Below the pieces are notes generated by a model. The model was not told the origin of the DNA and made no database searches. It was given only the letters and a program-made list of their open reading frames with translations. From NCBI GenBank assembly GCA_964631865.1, contig CAZWAK010000004.1:53868-117867 (forward strand): a stretch of 64,000 bases of DNA, written 5' to 3'. Each line of letters begins with the position of its first letter. Within the stretch, counting starts at the first letter, position 1. Of this stretch, positions 33,922 to 42,990 are shown piece after piece. The translations under genes and the position numbers were made by a program. Origin of the DNA: JAFDVL01 sp964631865. GTDB lineage: Bacteria; Acidobacteriota; Blastocatellia; RBC074.

Positions 33922-36150
33922 TTATAGACGACTGCTCCCCGGCAGTTTGAAGGACGCGACGGAAGCGCGCAGATCATCGGCCAACGAGGTCAAACCATTG
34001 ATCGTGACGGCGGATTGTTGAATGCCCGTCGTCGTTTCCGTGATGATGTGCGAGATGTCGGTCATCGCTTTGGACAGCGTTTCCGAACTGTTGGTTTGTT
34101 TGCGCGACGCCTGCGAAATGCTTTGAATCAGTTCGGCCAGCCGCTCCGACACGTTTTCGATTTCGGTCAGCGATTGACCGGCCTGCAACGCCAGCTTCGA
34201 GCCTTCGACCACTTCCTTGTTGTTTTCTTCCATCGCGGAGATGGCCTCGTTCGTGCCGGCCTGAATGGATTTGACGAGGCTGGAGATTTTGGCTGTCGCT
34301 TGCGAAGCGCGTTCGGCGAGTTGCTCGATTTCTTCGGCGACGACGGCGAATCCGCGTCCGGCTTCTCCGGCGGTCGCGGCTTGAATCGAAGCGTTGAGCG
34401 CGAGGATGGACGTCTGGTCGGCGATTTCGTCAATGAGCTGCACGATCTCGCCGATTTCCTGCGAGCTTTCACCAAGACGGCGGATGTGGCCGGAGGTTTC
34501 CTGCACCTGCTCGCGGATGCGGTTCATGCCTTTGATCGTATCTTGCACGGCCTTCGCGCCTTGTCGTGCGTTGACGAGCGATTGTTGCGCTACTGAGGCG
34601 GACAGCACAGCGCCTTGCGAAACTTCCTGAATCGAAGTGGTCATTTCTTCGAGCGCCTGCGACGTGAGGTGAATTTGTTCGGATTGCTGTTCGGCTTTCT
34701 GCACCAGTTCACTCGAACTCGATTGCGTCGTGGTCGCGGCGTTTGTGACCTGCACTGTCACTTCTTTCACCTGCCCGATGACGCGGCGCAACTCGACAAT
34801 CATAAAGTTGAAGGAGTCGGCAATCGCGCCCGTGATGTCTTCGGTCACAGCGGCTTCGCGCGTCAGATCGCCTTCGGCCACCGTGCTCACTTCTTCGAGC
34901 AGGCGCATGATCGAACGTTGAATCGAGTCGCGTTCGGCGCGCGACTGCAACAGACCGCGCGTGTTGTCGAGCGTCGTGTTGAAGGACGTGGCCAGCGCGC
35001 CCAATTCGTCTTGCGCGAGCACTTCGGCGCGCGCATCCACGTTGCCGAGTTCAATCTGCTTCACGAGATATGACAGCGAGTTCACCTGACTGCCGATGCC
35101 GCGCACGATAACGAAGGCGGTGGCCAGGCTGAGGCACAATGCGACGAGCACCATCGCCAACACAAAGTTGCGGTCGTTCTTGAACCCGTTGATGCGTTTG
35201 TAGAGCAATTCTTCCAAACTGTTGCGCGAAGCGTCGTAGAGCATGACCAACCGATCCGTCGCTTTGGTGCCTTCCGCGAACACCTGTTCGGCATTGCCCG
35301 CCGTCGCGTTGAAATTCTCGCCTTTTTTGAGGAAGGCTTTGGCTTCGCGCACAGCGTCGCTGACGACTTGTTGTTGCTTGGAGGCGAGGTCGCCGCCCGT
35401 CGCGGCGTTGGCGTCGAAGGCTTTGCGCATACCGGTTTCGACGTTGCCGACAGCGGTGAGCGCGCGTGCCATTTGGAAATTCAGTTGCGATTGTTCTTGC
35501 GGCGTGATGGCTTTGCCGCTGATCGCACCAGCCATCAAGCCGCGCGCCTGGCCAAGCGCGTCTACGGCGTTGGGCAATTGCACGATGACCGCGTCCATCA
35601 AGTAGTATGTGTCGAGATCAGGGTCGAGAATCAGGTTCGATTTATCGCCGACGTGGACGATCAAATCGTTGATGCTGGTCATCAGCCGATTGTGCTGCTC
35701 AAAGACTTCCGGCGCGCTGGTCGAATTGGTCGTTTTGGCGCGCACGGCTTCCCACTCGCGCTTCAGCGCGTTGACCTTGTCCGACGATTCAAACAAAGTG
35801 CCGTAGGTCGTGCCTTCGACCGCCCGTGTATCAATGTCGCTGAGAGATTGAAACGCCGCATTGATGGCTTGTTCGTTCGCGGGCATCTGATCTTTCATGG
35901 CGCTGTTGCCGTGCAGATAGCCATTCGCCAGGCCGCGATGTTTGGCCACCTGCTCGTGCAATTTCCGCAAGGGCGGCAAATACTCCGCGCCGTAAATTTC
36001 CTTCTGCCCGAATTTAATTTCCTTGTTTCTGGCTTCGACCAATTTGTAGGTCGTATAGGCCAGCGCAGGAACTGACAACGAAGCAATGATGGTCAATTTC
36101 CATCCTAATTTTAGTTTCCCGAATACGTTGAATAACTTCAGGTGTTTCAT
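33922..36150 (-). CDS. Methyl-accepting chemotaxis protein with large NIT-like sensor domain
   Basis: The 742-residue receptor has a first membrane span at about 17-37 and a periplasmic helical sensor of about 270 residues beginning YLPPLRKLHEQVAKHRGLAN, as in nitrate- or nitrite-sensing (NIT) four-helix domains. A second span (VLAMVLVALCLSLATAFVIV) is followed by HAMP (IELGNVDARAEVLAQDELG), a second HAMP-like unit, and a complete signalling domain with AGEAGRGFAVVAEEIEQLAERAS. It is the sensory input of the Pil-Chp cluster, with the CheW and regulator genes just upstream. The ligand cannot be deduced. Confidence 0.92.
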   Translation of the reverse strand: MKHLKLFNVFGKLKLGWKLTIIASLSVPALAYTTYKLVEARNKEIKFGQKEIYGAEYLPPLRKLHEQVAKHRGLANGYLHGNSAMKDQMPANEQAINAAFQSLSDIDTRAVEGTTYGTLFESSDKVNALKREWEAVRAKTTNSTSAPEVFEQHNRLMTSINDLIVHVGDKSNLILDPDLDTYYLMDAVIVQLPNAVDALGQARGLMAGAISGKAITPQEQSQLNFQMARALTAVGNVETGMRKAFDANAATGGDLASKQQQVVSDAVREAKAFLKKGENFNATAGNAEQVFAEGTKATDRLVMLYDASRNSLEELLYKRINGFKNDRNFVLAMVLVALCLSLATAFVIVRGIGSQVNSLSYLVKQIELGNVDARAEVLAQDELGALATSFNTTLDNTRGLLQSRAERDSIQRSIMRLLEEVSTVAEGDLTREAAVTEDITGAIADSFNFMIVELRRVIGQVKEVTVQVTNAATTTQSSSSELVQKAEQQSEQIHLTSQALEEMTTSIQEVSQGAVLSASVAQQSLVNARQGAKAVQDTIKGMNRIREQVQETSGHIRRLGESSQEIGEIVQLIDEIADQTSILALNASIQAATAGEAGRGFAVVAEEIEQLAERASQATAKISSLVKSIQAGTNEAISAMEENNKEVVEGSKLALQAGQSLTEIENVSERLAELIQSISQASRKQTNSSETLSKAMTDISHIITETTTGIQQSAVTINGLTSLADDLRASVASFKLPGSSRL

Positions 36151-36367
36151 GGTCTCTCCGTGATGCGTGAGGAGCGGCGGCTCTCCGGGTTACGTTTGCG
36201 CGCGTAGCGAGATGAGAGCGTCGTGCGGCTCGTCAGCCGAGTTGCGTTTCAAGCAAGAAGTGGCTTTTCTTGCTGAGGATGAAAAGAGGTTTTTTCAGGG
36301 GGCAGCGGCTACGGTTGGGCGTAGCGCGTGCGGCAAGCCAGATGCGTTGCCAAAGCGGAAGGCGGAG

Positions 36368-37000
36368 CTATTGCTTTAACTCCATCGAGGACAGCAGTCC
36401 TTCCAAATTCAAAACATTCAGCATCTGCCCGTCGTGATCGTAGACCCCGTGTAAATAGGGGATCAAACGATCACCCAACGAGGCTTGCGGCAGGACAATC
36501 AACTCTTCGGCCAAATTCAACATGCCTTCGATGCGATCCACCATCAGACTGGTCGTCAGATTGCGCTGCCGGTTGCGCACGACACACATGCTGCTGACTT
36601 CGGGCGTAATCTTGTCGTGCAAATGCAGGAACGCGCCGCAATCTACGACCGAGATAATATCGCCGCGCAAATTCGTCACGCCCAGCACCCACTCCGGCAC
36701 ATTCGGCACGGGCGTGATACGTTGGGCTTCGCCCACTTCGAGCACTTGATTGATCGGCACGGCATAGCGCGCCTCGGCGAGCGAAAAGATAATGTATCTC
36801 TCTTGTGCGGCGACGGACGCTGTGCGTTGTCCCGCGCGCCCAAGGGTTGGTGCGTCGGCTAGCGAAGCAGTTACAGGAGGCGCGGCAGTAATGGATTGGT
36901 CTATTTCGGCAATGATCGTTTCCAGCGTCGGCGCAGGCATCTCAGTTGCAGAGACGTTACCGCTGAACGCCGGCGCGTGGTGTAGTTTTTCGTCCGTCAT
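36368..37000 (-). CDS. CheW coupling protein (PilI-like)
   Basis: The 210-residue protein has a disordered N-terminal part of about 65 residues (Ala/Pro/Thr-rich). A single CheW domain follows, with IIFSLAEARYAVPINQVLEV, PNVPEWVLGVTNLRGDIISV and a terminal LNLEGLL. It couples the receptors to the CheA hybrid. It lies between the PilH-like receiver and the large receptor; a 217-base gap (36151-36367) separates it from the receptor gene and shows nothing recognisable. Confidence 0.9.
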   Translation of the reverse strand: MTDEKLHHAPAFSGNVSATEMPAPTLETIIAEIDQSITAAPPVTASLADAPTLGRAGQRTASVAAQERYIIFSLAEARYAVPINQVLEVGEAQRITPVPNVPEWVLGVTNLRGDIISVVDCGAFLHLHDKITPEVSSMCVVRNRQRNLTTSLMVDRIEGMLNLAEELIVLPQASLGDRLIPYLHGVYDHDGQMLNVLNLEGLLSSMELKQ

Positions 37001-37018
37001 AAAAAGTACCCAGTTTCT

Positions 37019-37384
37019 CTACAGATGTCGGGCCACAGCAGTCAGCAATTCTGCTTCGACAAACGGTTTCGTCAAATAGGCATCTGCGCCTTGCCGCATG
37101 CCCCAGAATTTATCGCTGTCCTGATTCTTGCTGGTCAGCATAATGACCGGAATGTTTTTGGTATTGTCCGTCGTTTTCAATGTGCGGCAAATCTGAAAGC
37201 CGTTTTGGCCGGGCAAAATCACGTCCAGCACAATCAGATCGGGCTGCTCGGCGGAGGCTTTGCGCAGTGCTTCCTCGCCGTCCACCGCCGTGATGAGGCG
37301 ATAGCCTTGCGTTTCCAGACAACTGGTGGCCAGTTTCATTTGAGTCGGGCTGTCATCCACGACCAGAATTTTCGCTTGAGGCAT
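37019..37384 (-). CDS. Single-domain response regulator (PilH/CheY-like)
   Basis: Read from the ATG at 37384, the 121-residue protein is a lone receiver: DD at 10-11, phospho-acceptor D54 in IVLDVILPG, T84 and K106 in YLTKPF. It is the probable phosphate sink or motility output of the CheA hybrid, matching PilH. AAAGGAGT lies six bases upstream. A hairpin-SD cassette stands immediately upstream, so translation may be controlled. The TPR-receiver gene ends 80 bases upstream. Confidence 0.92.
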   Translation of the reverse strand: MPQAKILVVDDSPTQMKLATSCLETQGYRLITAVDGEEALRKASAEQPDLIVLDVILPGQNGFQICRTLKTTDNTKNIPVIMLTSKNQDSDKFWGMRQGADAYLTKPFVEAELLTAVARHL

Positions 37385-37389
37385 AAGAT

Positions 37390-37433
37390 TACTCCTTTGG
37401 AAAGGTAGCGCGATTTGGCAAATCGCGTTACGT
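37390..37433 (-). promoter_or_regulatory. Hairpin-SD cassette, copy 3
   Basis: On the minus strand the palindrome at 37405-37431 (core GCGATTTGCCAAATCGC) is followed by TACCTTTCCAAAGGAG and the ATG at 37384 of the receiver gene. The stem, spacing and SD position match copies 1 and 2. Confidence 0.7.
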
Positions 37434-37464
37434 TCATTGTTCAGTTGCGGAGCCGTGTTGAGCA

Positions 37465-38817
37465 TTAAACGCTCTGCGCCTGTTGGCAGTGCATATCAAT
37501 GAGCTGCAACAGGCTGTCAATTTCAAATGGTTTGGTGATGTACGCGGTCGCCCCGACCATGCGCCCGCGCAGCTTGTCGAAGATGCCATCTTTGCCCGAC
37601 AGCATAATGACGGGCACGCTGCGTGTGATGGCGTTGCCGCGAATCATTTTGCAAAGCTGATAGCCGTCCATGTGCGGCATATTGATGTCGGACAAAATCA
37701 AGTCCGGCACGACTTCTTTGAGCTTGTTCAGCGCGTCCAATCCGTTCGTGGCGGACAGCACCTGATGCCCGTATTTTTCCAACGTCATCTTCACGAGCTT
37801 GCGAATCGTCGGGCTGTCATCCACGACCAGAATCGTGTATGCGCCCGCTGCTTCTGGCGCGGAAATGGATGTGGGGTCAGCGAGCGGAGACGGTGTGTTG
37901 GTGGCGGCGGTCAACGCCTGTTCGGACAAGGCTGCCGATTCGCTGACGCGCTCCAACAAACTTTCGACCTGCGCTTTGAGGCGCGCGTCTTTGAGCTTTA
38001 GCTCCGACGCACGGCGCAGATATTTCGCGCCCTCGTCGAGCCGATTCAAATTCAAATAACCCAGCCCCAGATGGAACAGCGTGTGGTACTCGACCTGCTC
38101 TCCGGCGGCTTCGTATTGGTCTTCGAGCCGTCGCACCGCCTCGCGCACCAACGAGAGATTGACTGCTTTGTTGTCGAGAATTTCGTCCAGACTCGTCAGC
38201 GATATGACGGCCTGACAATGCGGGCAACGCGGCATCGCGCACATCGCTTCGTATTCGCAAAGCGGACAGCACCAGCCCGAAGACGAATGCGTACTCGCAG
38301 AGGCAGACGCCGCGACAGTCGTCGGCGCGTAGGTTGGTGGTTGTACGGCAGGCCGCAATTTTTCCAGCCAGGCCTGCGCGCGTTCGTTCTGCGGGTTGAT
38401 TTGCAACACGTGCGTCGTGTAGCGCGCGGCTTCGTCCACATCTTTCGCCAGCGTGGCCAGCCATAACCACGCGACTTCATTGCGCGCATCGAGTTGCGTC
38501 AGTTCCAATAACAATTCGCGCGCTTCTTCTTTGCGATTGTGGCGCGCGGCGTGGATGCCTTCCTGCAACAGCAGTCGTTTCAAACCACTGACGGCTTGTT
38601 CCTGCTGCGGGTTGAGTTGGCAAACCCGCCGCCAGCACCGCAGGGTTTCCTGGGGCGTGACCGCCACCGAGGCCAGCCATAACCAGGCTAGTTCATTGTC
38701 CGGGTGCGTGGCCGTCACTTGTTCCAGCAACACGCGCGCGGCTTGCTTATCGCCCGACAGTGCTGAGGCAATGGCTTCTTGCAGGAGCGCTACTTTGGGA
38801 TGTGCGGATGAGTTCAT
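37465..38817 (-). CDS. TPR, zinc-ribbon and receiver protein (PilG-like output)
   Basis: The 450-residue protein combines helical TPR-like repeats (1-150; LAWLWLASVA and VAWLWLATLA blocks), a zinc knuckle with CPLC (184-187) and CPHC (198-201), a second helical region (220-300), and a C-terminal receiver from about 327 (LVVDDSPTIRK; phospho-acceptor D377 in LILSDINMPH; ITKPFE). It is the first gene of the operon. Pil-Chp systems normally have a small PilG receiver here; the extra domains suggest it recruits partner proteins directly, perhaps to pilus machinery. Confidence 0.88.
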   Translation of the reverse strand: MNSSAHPKVALLQEAIASALSGDKQAARVLLEQVTATHPDNELAWLWLASVAVTPQETLRCWRRVCQLNPQQEQAVSGLKRLLLQEGIHAARHNRKEEARELLLELTQLDARNEVAWLWLATLAKDVDEAARYTTHVLQINPQNERAQAWLEKLRPAVQPPTYAPTTVAASASASTHSSSGWCCPLCEYEAMCAMPRCPHCQAVISLTSLDEILDNKAVNLSLVREAVRRLEDQYEAAGEQVEYHTLFHLGLGYLNLNRLDEGAKYLRRASELKLKDARLKAQVESLLERVSESAALSEQALTAATNTPSPLADPTSISAPEAAGAYTILVVDDSPTIRKLVKMTLEKYGHQVLSATNGLDALNKLKEVVPDLILSDINMPHMDGYQLCKMIRGNAITRSVPVIMLSGKDGIFDKLRGRMVGATAYITKPFEIDSLLQLIDMHCQQAQSV

Positions 38818-39049
38818 CGTCTACTCTTTGGCCTCTCTCTTTTGAGCTTTCTACGGGATTACCGTGGCAGGCCCGGGCAAGAGACGGGCGCAAAGACTCC
38901 GAGCGGTGCAGGGCAATTTTCGTACCACCGCTACAGGCAAGGAATTGTTAGGGTTTTGGCAGCTTTTTGCCGCAATTCGGGGCGGAGTGACATTCTCCGG
39001 CAAAGCCTAAGTACCGCGATTTGTCAGCGATTGAGGCCGGAACAGTGCT

Positions 39050-39236
39050 GCGAGCGGTAGCGCACTGGGATGAAGCTAACGAATGGGGGAGGAAAAGAGA
39101 GATTACGAAACACACGAAATAAACAAAACATACGAAAAAGCCTCCGGTTCTCCCTCGAACTTCCGTCTCTTTCGTTCTTTTCGTGTGTTTCGTAATCTCT
39201 TCTTTCTTAGCTTCATCCCAGTGCGCTACCGCTCGC
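39050..39236. repeat. Long imperfect inverted repeat with 30-bp perfect outer arms
   Basis: The outer arms GCGAGCGGTAGCGCACTGGG-type (39050-39079 and 39207-39236) are perfect complements over 30 bases. A second inner pair of 22 bases lies at 39098-39119 and 39179-39200, with the centre unpaired. It fills part of the 644-base gap 38818-39461 between the divergent PilG-like and GGDEF-EAL genes. No transposase or target-site duplication was identified. The GAGCGGTAGCG core recurs at 59178-59252. A short frame across it is repeat-derived. Confidence 0.85.
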
Positions 39237-39347
39237 ACGTACTCGTCCGGCAAAGAAATGTAAGAGCTTTATTAGACCTCTGTCTCAGCATTCTTTGCTA
39301 GATTACGCGCCTCAGCGGAGTCTGGGCGCTCCCCCTCCGACTCGGCG

Positions 39348-39383
39348 TGGCAATCCTTTGGTGAGCCTCTGATAGGATTGCCA
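39348..39383. repeat. 10-bp inverted repeat upstream of the GGDEF-EAL gene
   Basis: TGGCAATCCT (39348-39357) and AGGATTGCCA (39374-39383) form a perfect 10-bp stem around a 16-base loop. It lies about 80 bases before the start codon at 39462. It could be a regulator-binding site or a leader hairpin; nothing decides between these. Confidence 0.5.
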
Positions 39384-39461
39384 GCAAGTGGCAGCGCCAC
39401 AACCCTTCCGCGTGCTTGTTCTGCCACGGCCTCACGAGATGAATCGTACTTGTCGAGTTGC

Positions 39462-41819
39462 ATGATAACCGTACCCTTGCCAGCGAATGAAGATGCCCGG
39501 CTGACGGCGTTGCACCAGGCCCATATCCTAGACACGCCGCCCGAAGAGCGTTTCGACCGCCTTGCCCAATGCGCCGCCGAAATGTGCGAAGTGTCCCACG
39601 CTGCCATCTGCTTTGTGACGGCGGATTCGTGTTGGCCGAAGTCGCAGTACGGTTGTGAACTGACGGAGATTCCGCGCGATGACAGCTTCGCGGGCTGGGT
39701 GGTGGCGGGGACAGAACCTTTGCTGGTTCCCGATACGACGCTGGATGACCGCTTCAAAAATAATCCGTGCCTGACGAATGAAATGCCTGTCCGCTTTTAT
39801 GCGGGCGTGCCGCTCGTCACGTCGGACGGCTATGCGATTGGCGTCCTGGCCGTCTTTGATGTGCAACCGCGCGTCCTGGAACCGGCGCGGATCAAGTTGC
39901 TTCAGCATCTGGCCAATTTGGTGATGGGGCAAATCAACCTGAACGGCCTGGCACAGGCATTGACCGCTGCTACCGTTGAATGTGAACAACTCAAGACGCG
40001 GCTGGCACTCAACGAAAAGCTGCTGCACCGCGTGGAAGAACACGGCACGCGGCAAGCGCAAAACATTCTCGCCCTCAAACAAAAGCTCCAGGATTTGGAA
40101 ACCGATGGCGAGCGGTACTCGCTCATTGCCCAAAGCTCCAACGATGGCATTTGGGACTGGGATTTGAAGACGGACAAAGTCTTTTTTGATGAACGCTGGA
40201 GAGCGATTGTCGGATACGAGGCGCAGGATGAGTGGACGGATTCGATCAACGAATGGATGGATCGTATTCACGCCGAAGACCTGGAACTGTTCAAGACCGA
40301 GATCGAAGCCTGTTTGACCGGCTGGACGTCCACCTTTAAAAATGAGCATCGCTTGCAACATCACGATGGCTCGCATCGGTGGGTGTTGGCGCGTGGGATG
40401 GCCGCGCGGCACGAAGATGGCACGGTCTATCGCGTGGCCGGTTCCATCATTGACATCACGGACAACAAAGGGGCCGAGCAGCAATTGCTGCACAATGCGT
40501 TTCACGATGTGTTGACGGGCTTGCCGAACCGCGCCTTGTTTATGGATCGGCTCAAACGGTCGCTCAATCGCGCGAAATATCGGCCCGATTATTTGTTCGC
40601 CGCCTTGTTCTTAGACCTGGATCGCTTCAAGGTCATCAACGACAGCTTAGGCCATCAGGTGGGCGATGAACTGTTGGTGGGCATTGCGCGGCGGCTGGAA
40701 AAATGCATGCGTCCGGGCGATATGATCGCGCGGCTCGGCGGCGACGAATTTGCCGTGATTCTCGATAATCTGAAAAGCACTGATGACGCAATTCACGCGG
40801 CGGATCGTTTGCACCAGGAGATGACCGTGCCGTATCTGCTGAGCGGACGTGAAGTCTACGCTTCGGCCAGCATTGGCGTGGCGCTGAGTCAGGCGCATCA
40901 CGAAAGTGCGCAGGATTTTTTGCGCGCGGCAGACACGGCGATGTATCACGCCAAGAGTCGCGGGCGCGGTTGTGTCGAGTTGTTCGATACGGAAATGCAC
41001 GCGCGTGCGCTCGGACAATTGCAAATCGAAACCGATTTGCGCCGCGCGTTGCAACGCGAAGAGTTTCGCATTTTCTATCAGCCGATTGTTTCGACCGAGT
41101 CGCGGCAAGTGCGCGGCTTTGAAGCGTTGGTGCGCTGGGAGCATCCCGAAGAAGGTTTGTTGTCGCCCATCCGATTTATGCAGGTGGCCGAAGAAACCGG
41201 TCTGGTGCTGCCGATAGATCAATGGGTGTTGCACGATGCGTGTTTGCAATTGCGTGCCTGGCAAAACGAGTTTCCCATGAACCCGCTGCTTTCGGTGAGC
41301 GTGAACTTGTCGGGCAAACAATTCGCGCATCCTGATTTGTGCGACAAAGTGCGCGCGATTCTCGATGAAACCGGCGTGATCCCGCTCAGCGTCAAATTGG
41401 AGATCACGGAAAGCTCGCTCGTGGAAAACCCGGATGCAGCAGCGCAAGTGCTGCGCCAACTGAAAGAACTCGGCGTGCGCATTTCGCTGGACGATTTCGG
41501 CACGGGCTATTCCAGCTTGAGCTACCTGCATCGCTTTCCGATAGATGTGCTGAAGATTGACCGCTCGTTCGTGAATCGAATGAGCGTTTCCAAAAACTCC
41601 GAAATCGTCCGCACGATCATCACGCTGGCGATCAACCTCGGTATGGAAGTGATTGCCGAAGGCGTCGAGACCGAAAAGCAGGTCGCGCAATTGGCCAGTA
41701 TGCGCTGCGATTACGTGCAGGGCTATTTGTTCTCGCAGCCAATGCGCGCCGACGCCGTTCACGAACTCCTGTCCATCACCTACCCCAAGAGTCAACGCCC
41801 ACAAACCGCCATCGCCTGA
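39462..41819 (+). CDS. GAF-PAS-GGDEF-EAL protein (cyclic di-GMP turnover)
   Basis: Read from the ATG at 39462 (MITVPLPANEDARLTALHQ) the 785-residue protein has an N-terminal GAF domain (about 15-150), a coiled coil (about 165-215), a PAS domain with PAC motif (RVAGSIIDITDNKGAE), a GGDEF domain (FHDVLTGLPNR; RLGGDEFAVI near 425) and an EAL domain (GFEALVRWEHPEEGL near 553; LDDFGTGYSSL; EGVETEKQ). GGDEF and EAL motifs look intact, so it could make and degrade cyclic di-GMP. It diverges from the Pil-Chp operon, which fits a link to surface motility. Confidence 0.92.
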   Translation: MITVPLPANEDARLTALHQAHILDTPPEERFDRLAQCAAEMCEVSHAAICFVTADSCWPKSQYGCELTEIPRDDSFAGWVVAGTEPLLVPDTTLDDRFKNNPCLTNEMPVRFYAGVPLVTSDGYAIGVLAVFDVQPRVLEPARIKLLQHLANLVMGQINLNGLAQALTAATVECEQLKTRLALNEKLLHRVEEHGTRQAQNILALKQKLQDLETDGERYSLIAQSSNDGIWDWDLKTDKVFFDERWRAIVGYEAQDEWTDSINEWMDRIHAEDLELFKTEIEACLTGWTSTFKNEHRLQHHDGSHRWVLARGMAARHEDGTVYRVAGSIIDITDNKGAEQQLLHNAFHDVLTGLPNRALFMDRLKRSLNRAKYRPDYLFAALFLDLDRFKVINDSLGHQVGDELLVGIARRLEKCMRPGDMIARLGGDEFAVILDNLKSTDDAIHAADRLHQEMTVPYLLSGREVYASASIGVALSQAHHESAQDFLRAADTAMYHAKSRGRGCVELFDTEMHARALGQLQIETDLRRALQREEFRIFYQPIVSTESRQVRGFEALVRWEHPEEGLLSPIRFMQVAEETGLVLPIDQWVLHDACLQLRAWQNEFPMNPLLSVSVNLSGKQFAHPDLCDKVRAILDETGVIPLSVKLEITESSLVENPDAAAQVLRQLKELGVRISLDDFGTGYSSLSYLHRFPIDVLKIDRSFVNRMSVSKNSEIVRTIITLAINLGMEVIAEGVETEKQVAQLASMRCDYVQGYLFSQPMRADAVHELLSITYPKSQRPQTAIA

Positions 41820-41823
41820 GCTT

Positions 41824-41843
41824 CATCACGAATTGGCGTGATG
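41824..41843 (+). terminator. Short hairpin after the GGDEF-EAL gene
   Basis: CATCACG (41824-41830) pairs with CGTGATG (41837-41843) with a six-base loop. T residues follow only weakly, so termination may be partial. Confidence 0.35.
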
Positions 41844-41910
41844 TCGTTTCGCCATGCTAAGATTCCGCCTCAATTGAGACACGATTCTCTGTTTAGGTCG
41901 AAGTAATCTT

Positions 41911-42927
41911 ATGGGCATTTCCGTTCGTCAAGCCGTGCGCGTCGGCGCATACATCTTCCAACAAAAACTCAAAGGCAATCGTCGTTACCCGCTTGTGCTG
42001 ATGCTGGAACCGTTGTTCCGCTGCAATCTGGCCTGCGTCGGCTGCGGCAAAATTCAATATCCGGGCGACATCCTGAAAAAGAATCTCTCGCCCGAACAAG
42101 CCTTCCAAGCCGTCGAAGAATGCGGCGCACCGATGGTCACGATTCCCGGCGGCGAACCGTTGTTGCATCCCGAAATTGACGTGCTGGTCAAAGGTTTGAT
42201 TGCGCGCAAAAAGTTCGTCTTCCTTTGCACGAACGCGATCCTGCTGGAAAAAAGTTTGCATAAATTCACGCCGTCGCCGTACCTGACCTTCACCGTTCAT
42301 CTCGACGGCATGCGCGAAACACACGACAAAGCCGTACATCGCGCGGGCATCTTCGACATTGCCATCAGCGCGATCAAAGCCGCGAAAAAAGCAGGCTTTC
42401 GCGTCAACACGAACACGACGGTCTTCGATGGCGAAGACCCGGCGATGTATCACGAGATGTTCGATATGCTCGCGGATATGGGTGTAGACGGAATGACCAT
42501 CGCGCCCGGCTATCGCTACGAAAAAGCGCCCGACCAGGATCACTTCCTCGCGCGCGAACAAACCAAATCGCTCTTCCGCCAAATCCTCGCGCCATCAAGC
42601 ACGAAACGCGGCCAACGCTGGATTTTCAATCAATCGCCGTTCTACCTGAAGTTCCTGATGGGCGAAATCGAATACGATTGTATGCCCTGGGGCATGCCGA
42701 GCTACAGCATCTTTGGTTGGCAGAAACCCTGTTATTTATTGGGCGAAGGCTACGCGCCAACGTACCAGGAATATATGCAGGAAACGCAGTGGGAGAACTA
42801 CGGCCATCGCAGCGGCAACCCGAAATGCCGCGATTGCATGGTGCATTGCGGCTACGAAGCGCCCGCGGTGATTGACGCGACGAGCAGCGTCAAAAATATG
42901 TTGGTTTCGATTCGTGGGCTGAGTTGA
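41911..42927 (+). CDS. hpnH: Adenosyl-hopene transferase (hopanoid biosynthesis radical SAM)
   Basis: HpnH attaches an adenosyl group to diploptene, the first step to extended C35 hopanoids. The 338-residue protein has cluster cysteines C38, C42 and C45 in FRCNLACVGCGK. It also has the IPGGEPLLHPEI SAM motif, and HpnH-typical blocks YDCMPWGMPSY and CRDCMVHCGYEAPAV near the C-terminus. Length is normal. It sits alone after the GGDEF-EAL gene and is followed by a terminator; other hopanoid genes must be elsewhere. The lipid acts in the outer membrane. Confidence 0.95.
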   Translation: MGISVRQAVRVGAYIFQQKLKGNRRYPLVLMLEPLFRCNLACVGCGKIQYPGDILKKNLSPEQAFQAVEECGAPMVTIPGGEPLLHPEIDVLVKGLIARKKFVFLCTNAILLEKSLHKFTPSPYLTFTVHLDGMRETHDKAVHRAGIFDIAISAIKAAKKAGFRVNTNTTVFDGEDPAMYHEMFDMLADMGVDGMTIAPGYRYEKAPDQDHFLAREQTKSLFRQILAPSSTKRGQRWIFNQSPFYLKFLMGEIEYDCMPWGMPSYSIFGWQKPCYLLGEGYAPTYQEYMQETQWENYGHRSGNPKCRDCMVHCGYEAPAVIDATSSVKNMLVSIRGLS

Positions 42928-42950
42928 TTCACATTCAAGATTGAGAAGGG

Positions 42951-42985
42951 AAAGGCGCAGGAGCGTGATTGCTCCTGTGCCTTTT
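42951..42985. terminator. Bidirectional terminator between hpnH and the GH109-like gene
   Basis: AAAGGCGCAGGAGC (42951-42964) pairs with GCTCCTGTGCCTTT (42971-42984) with one G-T pair and a six-base loop. A/T-rich flanks on both sides allow it to serve both convergent genes. Confidence 0.85.
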
Positions 42986-42990
42986 CGCTC

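Noticed and set aside
38870..38935. Sequence GGGCGCAAAGACTCCG on the plus strand resembles part of the cyclic di-GMP-I (GEMM) riboswitch core, upstream of a GGDEF-EAL gene.
   Set aside because: The tetraloop-receptor stem and the paired regions around GACGCAAAGCC are missing, and the gene start is over 500 bases away.
38948..39253. A 101-codon minus-strand frame with phenylalanine- and valine-rich sequence.
   Set aside because: It is a translation of the large inverted repeat, with no family match or ribosome-binding site.
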